Below are positions 43,546-52,576 of a stretch of DNA of 64,000 bases, one piece after another (positions within the stretch are counted from its first letter, which is position 1; the number at the start of each line of letters is the position of its first letter). The stretch comes from Aquimarina algicola (GTDB taxonomy: Bacteria > Bacteroidota > Bacteroidia > Flavobacteriales > Flavobacteriaceae): NCBI RefSeq assembly GCF_006443095.1, contig NZ_VFWZ01000004.1, forward strand, positions 186,450-250,449, in the 5' to 3' direction. A program made the translations under genes and the position numbers. The notes below the pieces were generated by a model that made no database searches, was not told where the DNA came from, and saw only the letters and a program-made list of their open reading frames with translations.

Positions 43546-44295
43546 ATGAGATTTCTGGTATTTTGGGCTACACTTTGTATTGCATTTCACATCAATGCAC
43601 AAAGTAGTGATTATGTTTCTCCCAATAAATACCGATTCAAATACAAATCTCAAAAGTTCAAAGGAACTAGATTAGACATCACCGCGCAATTAAGAGCTAT
43701 AAAAAACCAACCCAAATTTGCAGGGATTCCCGAAGAAATACAAATACAACTTAACAATCTATTCAAAAAAGCAAAAGAGCAACCTATTCCTAAAGTATAT
43801 AAAAAAAATGCAATTCGTTTTCTGGATGCATTGTATAGCTATGAAGAATTTGTAGAAATATATGACAACGCATTATATCAAGTTGTAAAAAAATTAAAAA
43901 GAGACATGCGTCGTATTGATTTCAAATTTGAAAGAGAATTTACCCAAGCCAAAGTATTATTAAGTCGAACTCAAAAAGAAGAACCTGATCAAATACAAAA
44001 AATCGATACCCTAAAGAAAGAAGTGTACAACAATCAAATGAAATTATTGAGTCACCGGTGGATGAAAGATAAATTTGATAAATATAAAAGCTATGAGATC
44101 ATCGAAAACCCTGACAGCCTCATTCTTGAATTTAAGAAAAAAGAAGCTGTAAATGTTTTTAGAATGTTTGAAGAAAATCAAATTAATAAAATTGAAAGGT
44201 ATCTTGAAGATCAAATCATAGATTTCTACTACAAAAAATCCGTTCCCGAATTAGATATAAAAGACCTCGAACTTGATTATCTTGACAAGATTTAA
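43546..44295 (+). CDS. Secreted helical protein, stand-alone copy of the barrel protein's C-terminal domain
   Basis: The 249 residues begin with a signal peptide (FLVFWATLCIAFHINAQ). The rest aligns by eye along its whole length with residues about 610-842 of the outer-membrane barrel protein at 25652-28180. Shared segments include LYSYEEF against LYSYEDF, LKRDMRRIDFKFEREF against LRKDMRRLDYAFEKAF, LSHRW against IGHRW, ENPDSL against ENPDKF, and DQIIDFYYKKS against TQIIDFYLKKS. No named family comes to mind. It may be a periplasmic partner or a detached regulatory domain of a second system. It is 135 bases downstream of the cytochrome gene, so it may or may not share the transcript. Confidence 0.85.
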   Translation: MRFLVFWATLCIAFHINAQSSDYVSPNKYRFKYKSQKFKGTRLDITAQLRAIKNQPKFAGIPEEIQIQLNNLFKKAKEQPIPKVYKKNAIRFLDALYSYEEFVEIYDNALYQVVKKLKRDMRRIDFKFEREFTQAKVLLSRTQKEEPDQIQKIDTLKKEVYNNQMKLLSHRWMKDKFDKYKSYEIIENPDSLILEFKKKEAVNVFRMFEENQINKIERYLEDQIIDFYYKKSVPELDIKDLELDYLDKI

Positions 44296-44355
44296 TTAGA
44301 AAAACAAAACTGTAAGTTTCTAATATTGTCATCGACTTTTATTGTAAATATTAAT

Positions 44356-44496
44356 ATGCTAGAAATAATTGATTACATATTCAGCCCCAAAGGGTATGCA
44401 ATACTTGCGCTTTTTGCCTTAATTATGCTACTATACAATAGAGTAAAAGCAAAAAGATATTATAAAGTGAATACTAAAAAAAGAAAAAAGTTTTAG
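44356..44496 (+). CDS. Small single-span membrane protein
   Basis: This 46-codon frame starts with ATG at 44356. Its product is MLEIIDYIFSPKGY, followed by a membrane helix (AILALFALIMLLYNRV) and a strongly basic tail (KAKRYYKVNTKKRKKF). The helix plus positive-inside tail is unlikely by chance. It sits 60 bases after the 249-residue gene on the same strand. The function is unknown. Confidence 0.55.
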   Translation: MLEIIDYIFSPKGYAILALFALIMLLYNRVKAKRYYKVNTKKRKKF

Positions 44497-44802
44497 TTCT
44501 TCTTTTTTCAAACATAAAATTCTTTTCATTATTATAATGCTCTTCAAAAACATAAACATCTAAAGGATATTTAAAAAAACGCATCACTTACTCTTTCATT
44601 ATAAACACTTTACAAATAAAAAGACGTTTGTTCTTTGAGTTTCCAACAAATACTTTTATGCGCTTTCGTATATCCAATACTTTACAGTATTTAGTATTAA
44701 AAGCAACATATTCGTATCATCTTCTATAATCAAATAATCAATCTATCGTTAAGTATGCAAACACTTGTTTATATTTGAGCTGGGGCAAATCTTAAAAAAA
44801 TA
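44497..44802. other. Intergenic region with promoter of the cell-wall recycling cluster
   Basis: About 306 AT-rich bases lie between the small membrane protein gene and the GHL10 gene. The only recognisable element is TATATTTG near 44770. I see no gene. Confidence 0.5.
44770..44777 (+). promoter_or_regulatory. Candidate -7 promoter element of the GHL10-AmpG-NagZ-AnmK cluster
   Basis: TATATTTG is an exact match to TAnnTTTG and lies 26-33 bases upstream of the ATG at 44803, a typical short leader for this phylum. The -33 region (TTA about 20 bases upstream) is a partial match. Confidence 0.5.
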
Positions 44803-46365
44803 ATGAGGCAATCAAAATTACTGTATTCACTACTAATCATCATAAGCTGTTTTTGTGGAAATTTGATCAAAGGCGCAGAACCTATTCACAAAAGAGAATT
44901 CAGAGCTGTTTGGATTGCTACTGTAAGTAATATTGATTGGCCTACCAGCCCAAATGATCCTGTAGAAAAACAACAAGAAGATTTTATTGCTATACTGGAT
45001 TTTTATAAAAAACTGAATTTTAATGCCGTAATTGTTCAGGTAAGAACCGCCGGAGATGCTTTTTATCCATCAAAGTTAGCACCCTGGTCGCGTTTTTTGA
45101 CAGGTCAAGAAGGCAAAGCCCCCGAACTTGATTACGATCCTATGGCGTGGATGATACAAGAGGCTCATAATAGAGGGTTTGAGTTCCACGCATGGCTTAA
45201 CCCTTATCGAGCTACTTTTGATTTGAACACAGATATATTAAGCCCACAACATGATTTTTTTACACATCAGGATTGGATGATCCCTTATGGAAAAAAATAC
45301 TACTATAATCCGGGTATTCCTGAAGTGCAAGATCATCTTGTAAACATTATTACAGAAGTTGTCGAAAATTATGATATCGACGCCATACATTTTGATGATT
45401 ATTTCTACCCTTACAAAACCGAAGGAGAAGTGTTTAAAGATGCCGATGTTTTTGTAAATCATGCAGAACCAGGGCAATCCTTAGAAGATTGGAGGCGAGA
45501 AAACATCAACGATTTGATACGAAAAACACATGAGAGTATTAAAAAACGTAAACCGTGGGTTCACTTTGGCATTAGTCCTTTTGGAGTTTGGCGTAATGCA
45601 TCTATAGATCCTTTGGGATCAGACACAGAAGCGGGGCAAACTACTTATGATGACTTATATGCTGATCCTTTAAAATGGATGAAAAACGGTTGGATCGATT
45701 ATCTTGCTCCACAATTATATTGGAGTATGGATTTTCATCTGGCATCTTACAGAAGATTAATTGATTGGTGGGATAAAAATGTGATAAACACTAACCTTTA
45801 CATTGGTAACGGTGCGTATAAAGTCAAAAATAATAGTGATACCGCATGGTATAAAAAAGAAGAATTACCTAATCAGATAGCATTATCCAGAGCTACTCAA
45901 AATATATCGGGTAACATATTTTTTAGTGCAAATTCGTTATTAAATAAGCATGATAGCATTATTAATGAACTAGTACAAAATGTTTATAATACTCCAATCC
46001 TCCCCCCTTCATCTAATACGCTAGATACATTAGATACATTTGACGATACTCCTGAGATAATATCCAAACGAGTTATTGATGATACTGTACACTTCAGATT
46101 AAAAAAAAGAGATACTATGTCTGTACAATGGGCTGTTCTGTATAATGTAGAAAACAAACGACAACGCCAAATGATTAAAGACCCAAAAAATATTATAGGT
46201 GTATTTCCGATAACTTCTGATACTGATTATTTTAATATAACTATACCTATTCATTTTTTAGATCACAAAAGATTAATAGCTGTATCTTATTTAGATTTTT
46301 ATCGCAGAGAAAGCGAGATTTGTATATTTAAAAATAAATTGAACTCAAAAAAACGAGATTGGTAA
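44803..46365 (+). CDS. GHL10-type glycoside hydrolase (DUF187 family)
   Basis: The 520 residues begin with a signal peptide that may be a lipoprotein type (LLIIISCFCG). The GHL10/DUF187 signature REFRAVWIATVSNIDWP is at about residues 30-46. It is followed by TIM-barrel motifs VIVQVRTAGDAFY, EFHAWLNPYR, DAIHFDDYFYPY, HFGISPFGVWRN and DYLAPQLYW. A short beta-rich C-terminal domain follows from about 425. Members are predicted to cleave glycans at the cell surface, and some have been linked to peptidoglycan. Position at the head of a cluster with AmpG-, NagZ- and AnmK-like genes suggests it acts on murein or murein fragments. Confidence 0.9.
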   Translation: MRQSKLLYSLLIIISCFCGNLIKGAEPIHKREFRAVWIATVSNIDWPTSPNDPVEKQQEDFIAILDFYKKLNFNAVIVQVRTAGDAFYPSKLAPWSRFLTGQEGKAPELDYDPMAWMIQEAHNRGFEFHAWLNPYRATFDLNTDILSPQHDFFTHQDWMIPYGKKYYYNPGIPEVQDHLVNIITEVVENYDIDAIHFDDYFYPYKTEGEVFKDADVFVNHAEPGQSLEDWRRENINDLIRKTHESIKKRKPWVHFGISPFGVWRNASIDPLGSDTEAGQTTYDDLYADPLKWMKNGWIDYLAPQLYWSMDFHLASYRRLIDWWDKNVINTNLYIGNGAYKVKNNSDTAWYKKEELPNQIALSRATQNISGNIFFSANSLLNKHDSIINELVQNVYNTPILPPSSNTLDTLDTFDDTPEIISKRVIDDTVHFRLKKRDTMSVQWAVLYNVENKRQRQMIKDPKNIIGVFPITSDTDYFNITIPIHFLDHKRLIAVSYLDFYRRESEICIFKNKLNSKKRDW

Positions 46366-46418
46366 TACATCTCATCACTTATTTTCTGTATCAATATAGA
46401 AAACAGTCGTACTTAATT

Positions 46419-47192
46419 ATGAAAAATCCTTTTTGGAAGATAAAATCTATACTAATAGTATTACTTATTCCTGTTTCTCTATTTCTAATATTGATCTCAA
46501 TTTTACTCATTTCATTTAACGAAAATAATGAGTACCTGATTAGCTTATTCTTAATACCATCAGGAATATTATTATTCACTTACTCATTGAAATATGTTAC
46601 AAAAACCAATAAATCTTTCAAAAATGATTTAATAGTGTACCTAAATGATGACTCAAGGTTAATCGAGTTATTTCACTATGAAGAAAAAGAATGGTACAAT
46701 TTCGCAAAAAAGTATTATCAAAAAAGAATCAAAAATTATACGATAACATCGTGTATTTTAATTCCTATAATAACATTTTTTATGATTTTCATTTACAAAG
46801 AAAATTATGAGTTATTTATCTTATTATCTTTTTTGTTCTTTTCAATATTCACTTTTATTTCTATAGTGCTAAGAAAATCTTTAATAGAATTCAAGTCTAA
46901 ATTATTTGATTCTGAAAAACTTGAAGCCAAAATAACCACATCAGGAATTCTTATAAACAAAAGCTATATAGTATCCTATAATAATCAGGATGGATGGTTA
47001 ACAAGATGTACATCCAAAGTGTTTATAAATATGAAATGCCTTGAATTTGAAATTAAAAGACTAGGTGGAAAGGGACATAACTACCAATACTTTAACCTCT
47101 TGATACCAAAAGAAAGAGAGCAAGACTCTAAAATGATAGAAAGCAGAATAAGTGAATATGCTATACCAAAAACTAAGTACAACAACACCTAA
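46419..47192 (+). CDS. Membrane protein of unknown function
   Basis: From the ATG at 46419 the product has 257 residues; a start at 46359 would overlap the previous gene and add no signal. There are about four hydrophobic segments (ILIVLLIPVSLFLILISILL, YLISLFLIPSGILLFTYSL, CILIPIITFFMIFIY, LFILLSFLFFSIFTFISIVL). They are followed by a soluble C-terminal part with TSGILINKSYIVSY and NYQYFNLLIP. I do not recognise the family. It lies between the GHL10 gene and the transporter, but the inverted-repeat element downstream suggests it may not be functionally tied to them. Confidence 0.7.
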   Translation: MKNPFWKIKSILIVLLIPVSLFLILISILLISFNENNEYLISLFLIPSGILLFTYSLKYVTKTNKSFKNDLIVYLNDDSRLIELFHYEEKEWYNFAKKYYQKRIKNYTITSCILIPIITFFMIFIYKENYELFILLSFLFFSIFTFISIVLRKSLIEFKSKLFDSEKLEAKITTSGILINKSYIVSYNNQDGWLTRCTSKVFINMKCLEFEIKRLGGKGHNYQYFNLLIPKEREQDSKMIESRISEYAIPKTKYNNT

Positions 47193-47571
47193 AAACATTG
47201 TATATAATTTTTGCTTCAACAAGACCAATCAAAAATTTAAATGTTTAAGCATATTTAAAAGTGAAATACTTAAATAAATGAAACGATTTTTTAGTCAAAA
47301 CGGTATAGAAAATAACATCACTTATGTATTTTTGAAACTAGGGGTTAGTTGTTATATTGCATAAACTCTGAAGTGGTTTAAACTTTTTTGATTTAAGTGA
47401 AAAATAGCAGTTTTGTGACCAAATGAAGTAATTTTTTAATTGCATAGCAGCGCTACGGAAATCAAAAATTACAAAATGTGGGTGCAAAAAAACATTTTTT
47501 TAGCAAATTGAAAAAAGTTTAAACCACTTCTAAAAATAAAATAACAGCCTGTCAAAGCTTAAAAATAATTC
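47193..47571. other. Intergenic region containing an inverted-repeat element
   Basis: These 379 bases separate the unknown membrane protein from the AmpG-like gene. The second half is occupied by a hairpin-forming element (47370-47530). The first half is AT-rich with no recognisable feature. Confidence 0.6.
47370..47530. repeat. MITE-like 161-bp inverted-repeat element
   Basis: A perfect 20-base inverted repeat forms the ends (47370-47389 and 47511-47530, beginning GAAGTGGTTTAAAC). Inside lies a second inverted pair (GTAATTTTT near 47428 and AAAAATTAC near 47464) and a palindromic core, TAGCAGCGCTAC. The whole can fold into one long interrupted hairpin. It encodes no protein. Size and symmetry suit a miniature transposable element or a mobile structured repeat. 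No target-site duplication is obvious and no second copy is present in this window. Confidence 0.65.
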
Positions 47572-48849
47572 ATGACCTCACCAAAAAAAGACAAAAACGC
47601 CTGGGCGTGGGTACCTTCATTATATTTTACAGAAGGTTTACCGTATGTAGTAATTATTACAGTATCTGTTATTATGTACAAAAGACTCGGGATCAGTAAT
47701 GCCGATATTGGATTGTATACAAGTTGGTTATATCTTCCTTGGGTCATAAAACCATTATGGAGTCCTTTTGTAGATATAAAAAGTACAAAGCGTAAATGGT
47801 TTTTGGCGATGCAATTTCTGATTGCACTAACATTTTTGGGAGTTGGTATCACACTACCTACTCATCATTTTTTTGTTCTTAGTATTGCCCTTTTTTGGAT
47901 TGCAGCTTTTGCTTCGGCTACCAATGATATTGCTTCAGATGGATATTATCTGATTAGTTTATCAGAAAAAAAACAATCTTTCTTTTTAGGGGTTCGCAGT
48001 ACATTTTACAGACTAGCCATGATAACAGGACAAGGGCTAATTGTGGTTTTGGCCGGTTTTTTAGAAGAATCTTATGGTGATAATCAAAAAGCATGGTCCT
48101 ATACAATGACAATTACTGCAATGTTTATGTTGGTCTTAACCATATTCAATTTTTTTACTACTCCAAAAATAGAGCACCCGACTGAAGAAAAAGATAAAAA
48201 TACACTACGATTTATTGATGTCTTTATTACCTTTTTCAAAAAGAAAAATATTGCTTTTGCTTTAGCCTTTATACTAGTATACAGACTAGGAGAATCTCAA
48301 TTAGTAAAAATGGCTTCTCCTTTTTTATTAGACACACCAGAGGCAGGAGGTTTGGCTTTATCAACAACAAAAGTAGGAGCTATTTATGGTACTTTTGGGA
48401 TTATAGCGTTAACTATTGGTGGTATTCTAGGAGGAATTGTGATTTCTATGCATGGATTAAAAAAATGGATGCTCCCGATGATTTTAGCGCTCAACCTACC
48501 AAATATATTATATGCGGTATTGGCTTTTTTACAACCTTCTTCGGTAGTATTGGCAACCATTGTAGTAGTTATTGAACAATTTGGTTACGGCTTTGGATTT
48601 GCCGCGTACCTAATGTTTTTAATCTATATTGCAGAGGGAGTTTCTAAAACAGCACACTATGCCATTGCAACAGGATTTATGGCCTTAGGAATGATGTTAC
48701 CTGGGATGCTGAGTGGTTTTATACAAGAACAATTAGGATATACAGGCTTTTTTATCTGGGTGGCAATTGCATCGATACCGGTAATTATCTTGGCACGATT
48801 CATTAAATACCCCGATACATATGGTAAAAAAGATAAAAACGAAGAATGA
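47572..48849 (+). CDS. AmpG-like MFS transporter (probable muropeptide permease)
   Basis: The 425 residues have about 12 membrane segments. The N-terminal WAWVPSLYFTEGLPYVVIITVSVIMYKRLG and LPWVIKPLWSPFVD match AmpG-type permeases, which import anhydromuropeptides from the periplasm for recycling. The next gene (NagZ-like) starts inside its stop codon (ATGA overlap), and AnmK follows. This order strongly supports a role in peptidoglycan recycling rather than a drug or sugar transporter of the same superfamily. Confidence 0.88.
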   Translation: MTSPKKDKNAWAWVPSLYFTEGLPYVVIITVSVIMYKRLGISNADIGLYTSWLYLPWVIKPLWSPFVDIKSTKRKWFLAMQFLIALTFLGVGITLPTHHFFVLSIALFWIAAFASATNDIASDGYYLISLSEKKQSFFLGVRSTFYRLAMITGQGLIVVLAGFLEESYGDNQKAWSYTMTITAMFMLVLTIFNFFTTPKIEHPTEEKDKNTLRFIDVFITFFKKKNIAFALAFILVYRLGESQLVKMASPFLLDTPEAGGLALSTTKVGAIYGTFGIIALTIGGILGGIVISMHGLKKWMLPMILALNLPNILYAVLAFLQPSSVVLATIVVVIEQFGYGFGFAAYLMFLIYIAEGVSKTAHYAIATGFMALGMMLPGMLSGFIQEQLGYTGFFIWVAIASIPVIILARFIKYPDTYGKKDKNEE

Positions 48850-50414
48850 TCAATATGGCTTGGGATAAGGAAACACACAATATTTCTAAAACTGAAAAGA
48901 TAGGGCAGTTATTTTTTCCGGCTGCTTTTATTAATGATTCTGATCAAGAAATAAAGAAGGTAGAAGAATTAATTACAAATCATTATATCGGAGGACTCAC
49001 TTTTTTTCACAGCAGAGCCAGTGCTGCTACTAATTTTGAAGGAAAACAAAAAGTAATCATTAACAAAGATAGTTTACATCGCCTTTCTGAGTTGATTCAA
49101 CACTATCAAAGCATTGCAACTACTCCATTATTAATGAGTATCGATGCAGAATGGGGATTGGCGATGCGAGTAGAAAACACCCCTCAATATCCATATGCCA
49201 TTACACTGGGAGCATTACCCAAACATCAAGAAGAGCTTATCTACAAAGTAGGACAATATATTGGGCAAGATCTTGCTTCTATTGGTATTCATTTCAATTT
49301 AGCTCCGGTTGCCGATACCAATACAAATCCTAATAATCCTGTAATTGGTTATCGCTCTTTTGGAGAGGATAAAGAACATGTCGTCAGCTGTGCTATTTCT
49401 TATTACAAAGGTTTAAAAGATTCAGGAGTTTTAGGGTGTTTTAAGCATTTTCCCGGGCATGGGGACACACTTGTAGACTCGCATCTTGGATTACCTGTAC
49501 TCTCAAAATCAAGAGAAGATATCGATCAGCAGGAATTATATCCTTTTCGTACAGCGATTGCACATGATATTGATAGTATTATGATCGGTCATTTGGCAAT
49601 TCCTGCTTTAACAGAAGGAAAAAATATTCCGGCTACATTATCTTCAACAATTATAAAAGATATTTTGCGTGAAGAACTAGGATATAAAGGTGTTGTTATT
49701 TCTGATGCGCTCAATATGCATAGTGTTTCTAAATTATATCCTCAAAAAGGACATCTGGAATGGCAAGCATTTTATGCCGGTAATGATATTCTATGCTTTT
49801 CAGAACATGTAGAAGAAGGAATTCGCACTATAGAAAAAAATGCATCAGATGCACAGATAGAAAAAAGTTACAAGCGAGTTTCTGAATTAAAAAAGAAGGC
49901 GTTTACAAAAGCTGCTTTGCCATCAAAAATAGATTCGCAAAAAGCTGAATCACTCAATCTAGATATTGCAAAAGCTGCCTTAACCGCGTATAAATATGAT
50001 GAAAACAGTTTTAAAAACTTCCTATTAGCACCCTTTGATGCTATAATGATCGGAAACAGAAAACAATGTCATTTTTTTGATGAAATCTCAAAACATGTAA
50101 CCTTCAAAACTATTAATTCTGAGGTAGAAGTTTCTGCAAATCAAGTGCTCATAGCTCTGTTTCCACCCGCTATAAAACCTAAAGATAGCTTCGGTATAAA
50201 TTCAGAAGACATAGATACAATAGAAAGATTAAGTCAAAAAAAGAATGTACTGATATATATATTTGGTAATCCGTATGCTACGCAAGTGTTCCAACATCAA
50301 CATATAAATAATATCATCCTTATGTATCAGGATTTTTTATCATTTCAACACATCGCTACTCAACATTTTTTAGGTGGTTTTAAAGCCGTTGGAAGCCTAC
50401 CTGTTACCTTATGA
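48846..50414 (+). CDS. nagZ: Glycoside hydrolase family 3 beta-N-acetylhexosaminidase
   Basis: The 522 residues lack a signal peptide. The GH3 domain includes IGQLFFPAAF, MSIDAEWGLAMRV, FNLAPVADTNTNPNNPVIGYRSFGED and KHFPGHGDTLVDSHLGLP (the Asp/His dyad loop of NagZ enzymes). The catalytic Asp is in GVVISDALNM. The enzyme removes N-acetylglucosamine from anhydromuropeptides in the cytoplasm. At about 520 residues it is longer than E. coli NagZ (about 340); residues after about 370 are an extra C-terminal domain common in Bacteroidota forms. The start overlaps the transporter stop by 4 bases (ATGA); an ATG three codons later is an alternative. Confidence 0.93.
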   Translation: MINMAWDKETHNISKTEKIGQLFFPAAFINDSDQEIKKVEELITNHYIGGLTFFHSRASAATNFEGKQKVIINKDSLHRLSELIQHYQSIATTPLLMSIDAEWGLAMRVENTPQYPYAITLGALPKHQEELIYKVGQYIGQDLASIGIHFNLAPVADTNTNPNNPVIGYRSFGEDKEHVVSCAISYYKGLKDSGVLGCFKHFPGHGDTLVDSHLGLPVLSKSREDIDQQELYPFRTAIAHDIDSIMIGHLAIPALTEGKNIPATLSSTIIKDILREELGYKGVVISDALNMHSVSKLYPQKGHLEWQAFYAGNDILCFSEHVEEGIRTIEKNASDAQIEKSYKRVSELKKKAFTKAALPSKIDSQKAESLNLDIAKAALTAYKYDENSFKNFLLAPFDAIMIGNRKQCHFFDEISKHVTFKTINSEVEVSANQVLIALFPPAIKPKDSFGINSEDIDTIERLSQKKNVLIYIFGNPYATQVFQHQHINNIILMYQDFLSFQHIATQHFLGGFKAVGSLPVTL

Positions 50415-50469
50415 TAATGATTAAAAGCTTTAAAATATAAAATCTGACCTCTCTTAATAAGAATATGAT

Positions 50470-51552
50470 ATGAAAGATATACAAGAATATAACGTGATAG
50501 GACTTATGTCCGGTACTTCTTTAGATGGGTTAGACATTGCGTATTGTCATTTTTACAAAGAACACAATTCATGGAACTTTACTATACTCAAAAAAGAAAG
50601 TATTGAATACAACGAAATATTCAAAACAAAACTAAAACATACTGTTGATCTCGATGCTGTTTCATTATTAGCTTTTCACAATGAGTATGGTATTTGGTTA
50701 GGGCAACAAGTTAAAACATTTATCGCTCGACATCATATCTCGGTAGATTTTATAGCCAGTCATGGGCATACGGTATATCATCAACCACAGATTGGACTGA
50801 CATATCAAATCGGATCAGGGCAACATTTGGCAAATACTTGCCAGCAAAAAGTGATCTGTGATTTTAGAACCAACGATGTGGCTTTAGGTGGACAAGGTGC
50901 GCCACTAGTTCCTATTGGAGACAAATTACTATTTGGTAGTTACGATTTTTGCCTTAATCTGGGAGGTATCAGTAATATTTCTTTTGATGCCGAAGGAGAA
51001 CGAATCGCTTATGATATCGCTCCTGTAAATATGTTACTTAACTATATCTGCGCAAAAATTGATCTCAATTATGACGAAGGTGGAAAAATAGCACGTTCAG
51101 GGAGTCTGAATCAAGAAATAGTAATGCAATTAAATCGTTTGTCATATTATACACTACCCTATCCAAAATCGCTGGGGTATGAGTGGTTTTTGGATCAAGT
51201 GATTCCTATTATTGAAAATTCTGAAGATTCGGTAGAAAACCTTTTACACACTGCCATTCATCATATCACCGAGCAAATCAGTACTGTAATTACCAAAACA
51301 AGATCACAACAAAGTACAATTCTAGCAACCGGCGGAGGTGCAAAAAATACATTCTTGATAGAAGTATTACAACATAAACTACAACAAAAAGCCAAAATAA
51401 TAGTCCCCGATGATGATATCATAGATTTTAAAGAAGCTATGGTTTTTGCCTTTATGGGCGTGTTAAAAGAAATAAATGAAACTAATTGCTTGCAATCGGT
51501 TACAGGAGCCCAAAAAGATTCTTCCTCGGGTGTAGTGTATTACCCTGCTTAG
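50470..51552 (+). CDS. anmK: Anhydro-N-acetylmuramic acid kinase
   Basis: AnmK phosphorylates and opens anhydro-MurNAc to MurNAc-6-phosphate in peptidoglycan recycling. The 360 residues show the family motifs: VIGLMSGTSLDGLDI near the N-terminus (ATP binding), SHGHTVYHQP, GDFR-like CDFRTNDVALGGQGAPLVP, LNLGGISNIS and ATGGGAKN. Length is normal. It lies 55 bases after the NagZ-like gene and completes the import, hydrolysis and phosphorylation series. Confidence 0.96.
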   Translation: MKDIQEYNVIGLMSGTSLDGLDIAYCHFYKEHNSWNFTILKKESIEYNEIFKTKLKHTVDLDAVSLLAFHNEYGIWLGQQVKTFIARHHISVDFIASHGHTVYHQPQIGLTYQIGSGQHLANTCQQKVICDFRTNDVALGGQGAPLVPIGDKLLFGSYDFCLNLGGISNISFDAEGERIAYDIAPVNMLLNYICAKIDLNYDEGGKIARSGSLNQEIVMQLNRLSYYTLPYPKSLGYEWFLDQVIPIIENSEDSVENLLHTAIHHITEQISTVITKTRSQQSTILATGGGAKNTFLIEVLQHKLQQKAKIIVPDDDIIDFKEAMVFAFMGVLKEINETNCLQSVTGAQKDSSSGVVYYPA

Positions 51553-51991
51553 TTAGAGCTATATAAAAAACATACACCTCAGTATTCTAAAAGCAAAGTT
51601 AGATGATCTAAGAATACACTTCGTCGATTTAAAAATAAGGAACGATGAAGCAAGAATACACTTCAACAATACAGAAACAGAGATCGTTGACCCAAGAATA
51701 CACCTCGATGGCTCAAAAACAAAGTTCGATAACCTGAAAATACACTTCGTCGATCTAAGAATAAGGATCGATAAAGTAAGAATGCATTTCATCGATTCAA
51801 GAATGAAGTTTGTTGATTTAAGAATCCCCTCTTTTATTTTAAGATTTTATATCGTTTAAAAATCATCATCATAAAAATGTGAGAAAAAATTATATTTATA
51901 TCTAAATGAGTAAAACTAGAAATGAAAATTAATTACAATAATATAGTTAAACTTTTAGATTATGAATATATCTACACATAAATAATACTTA
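51553..51991. other. Intergenic region dominated by the 21-bp repeat
   Basis: This stretch between anmK and the GNAT gene consists of the tandem repeat (51587-51859) plus about 130 AT-rich bases in which I see nothing. Confidence 0.6.
51587..51859. repeat. Degenerate 21-bp tandem repeat (minisatellite)
   Basis: Thirteen units of 21 bases follow each other, with consensus close to cTAAGAATACACTTCGTCGAT. Alternate units differ (one type has AATACACTTC, the other AATAAGGATC), giving a 42-base higher order. The period is a multiple of three. The plus frame is open from 51557 to a TAA at 51857-51859 and reads as a heptapeptide series xRIHFxD, but lacks any ATG. A minus-strand frame of 77 codons is open for the same reason. 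There are no unique spacers, so it is not a CRISPR. It may be a decayed repeat gene or a non-coding minisatellite. Confidence 0.8.
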
Positions 51992-52507
51992 ATGAAATTA
52001 CTAAGAGCGACTATTAATAATATTTCTGAATTACAGGAGATCTGTACAAAAGCATATTCTCAAGTATTTGCTGATCATTGGACCAAAAATGGTTTAGAAT
52101 TATATCTGGAACATGAGTTTGGCACTCAACGATTACATTCTGAATTAAAAAACGATAATGTCGAATACTATTTTATTACCAAGAATGATGAAAACATTGG
52201 GTTTTTAAAAATTAACTACACCTCATCCAACAAATTATCAGATTTAGACAATTGTGAGTTAGAAAAAATATACATTTTGCCAAAATACAGTGGAATGGGG
52301 ATAGGAAAGACAGTAATGAATAAAATCATAACCAAAATAAAACATAAGGGTAAGAAAGCTTTTTTTCTCTGTGTGATCGACACAAATACAAATGCAATTG
52401 CTTTTTATGAGAAATTAGGGTTTCAATTTCACAGCAAAACCAGATTAGAAGTAACTCATTTTAAAGAAGAATTAAGAGGTATGAACCGAATGTGCCTTAC
52501 ATTATAA
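51992..52507 (+). CDS. GNAT-family N-acetyltransferase
   Basis: The 171 residues form a single GNAT domain. Motif A is LEKIYILPKYSGMGIGKTVMNKI (acetyl-CoA pyrophosphate loop SGMGIG) and motif B is NAIAFYEKLGFQ. The N-terminus LLRATINNISELQEICTKAYSQVF is typical. The acceptor is unknown; similar proteins acetylate amino acids, peptides or polyamines. It is monocistronic as far as can be seen. Confidence 0.9.
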   Translation: MKLLRATINNISELQEICTKAYSQVFADHWTKNGLELYLEHEFGTQRLHSELKNDNVEYYFITKNDENIGFLKINYTSSNKLSDLDNCELEKIYILPKYSGMGIGKTVMNKIITKIKHKGKKAFFLCVIDTNTNAIAFYEKLGFQFHSKTRLEVTHFKEELRGMNRMCLTL

Positions 52508-52576
52508 ACTACTGGGAAAAGCAACTACTACGTATCACTTTTCACTCCTCATATTTTTAGTATATTCAACACTAAA

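Noticed and set aside
51559..51792. 77-codon minus-strand gene within the 21-bp repeat
   Set aside because: The frame is open only because the repeat period is a multiple of three; it is cysteine- and serine-rich without a plausible start region.
51587..51859. CRISPR array
   Set aside because: The units are contiguous and degenerate with no unique spacers and no cas genes.
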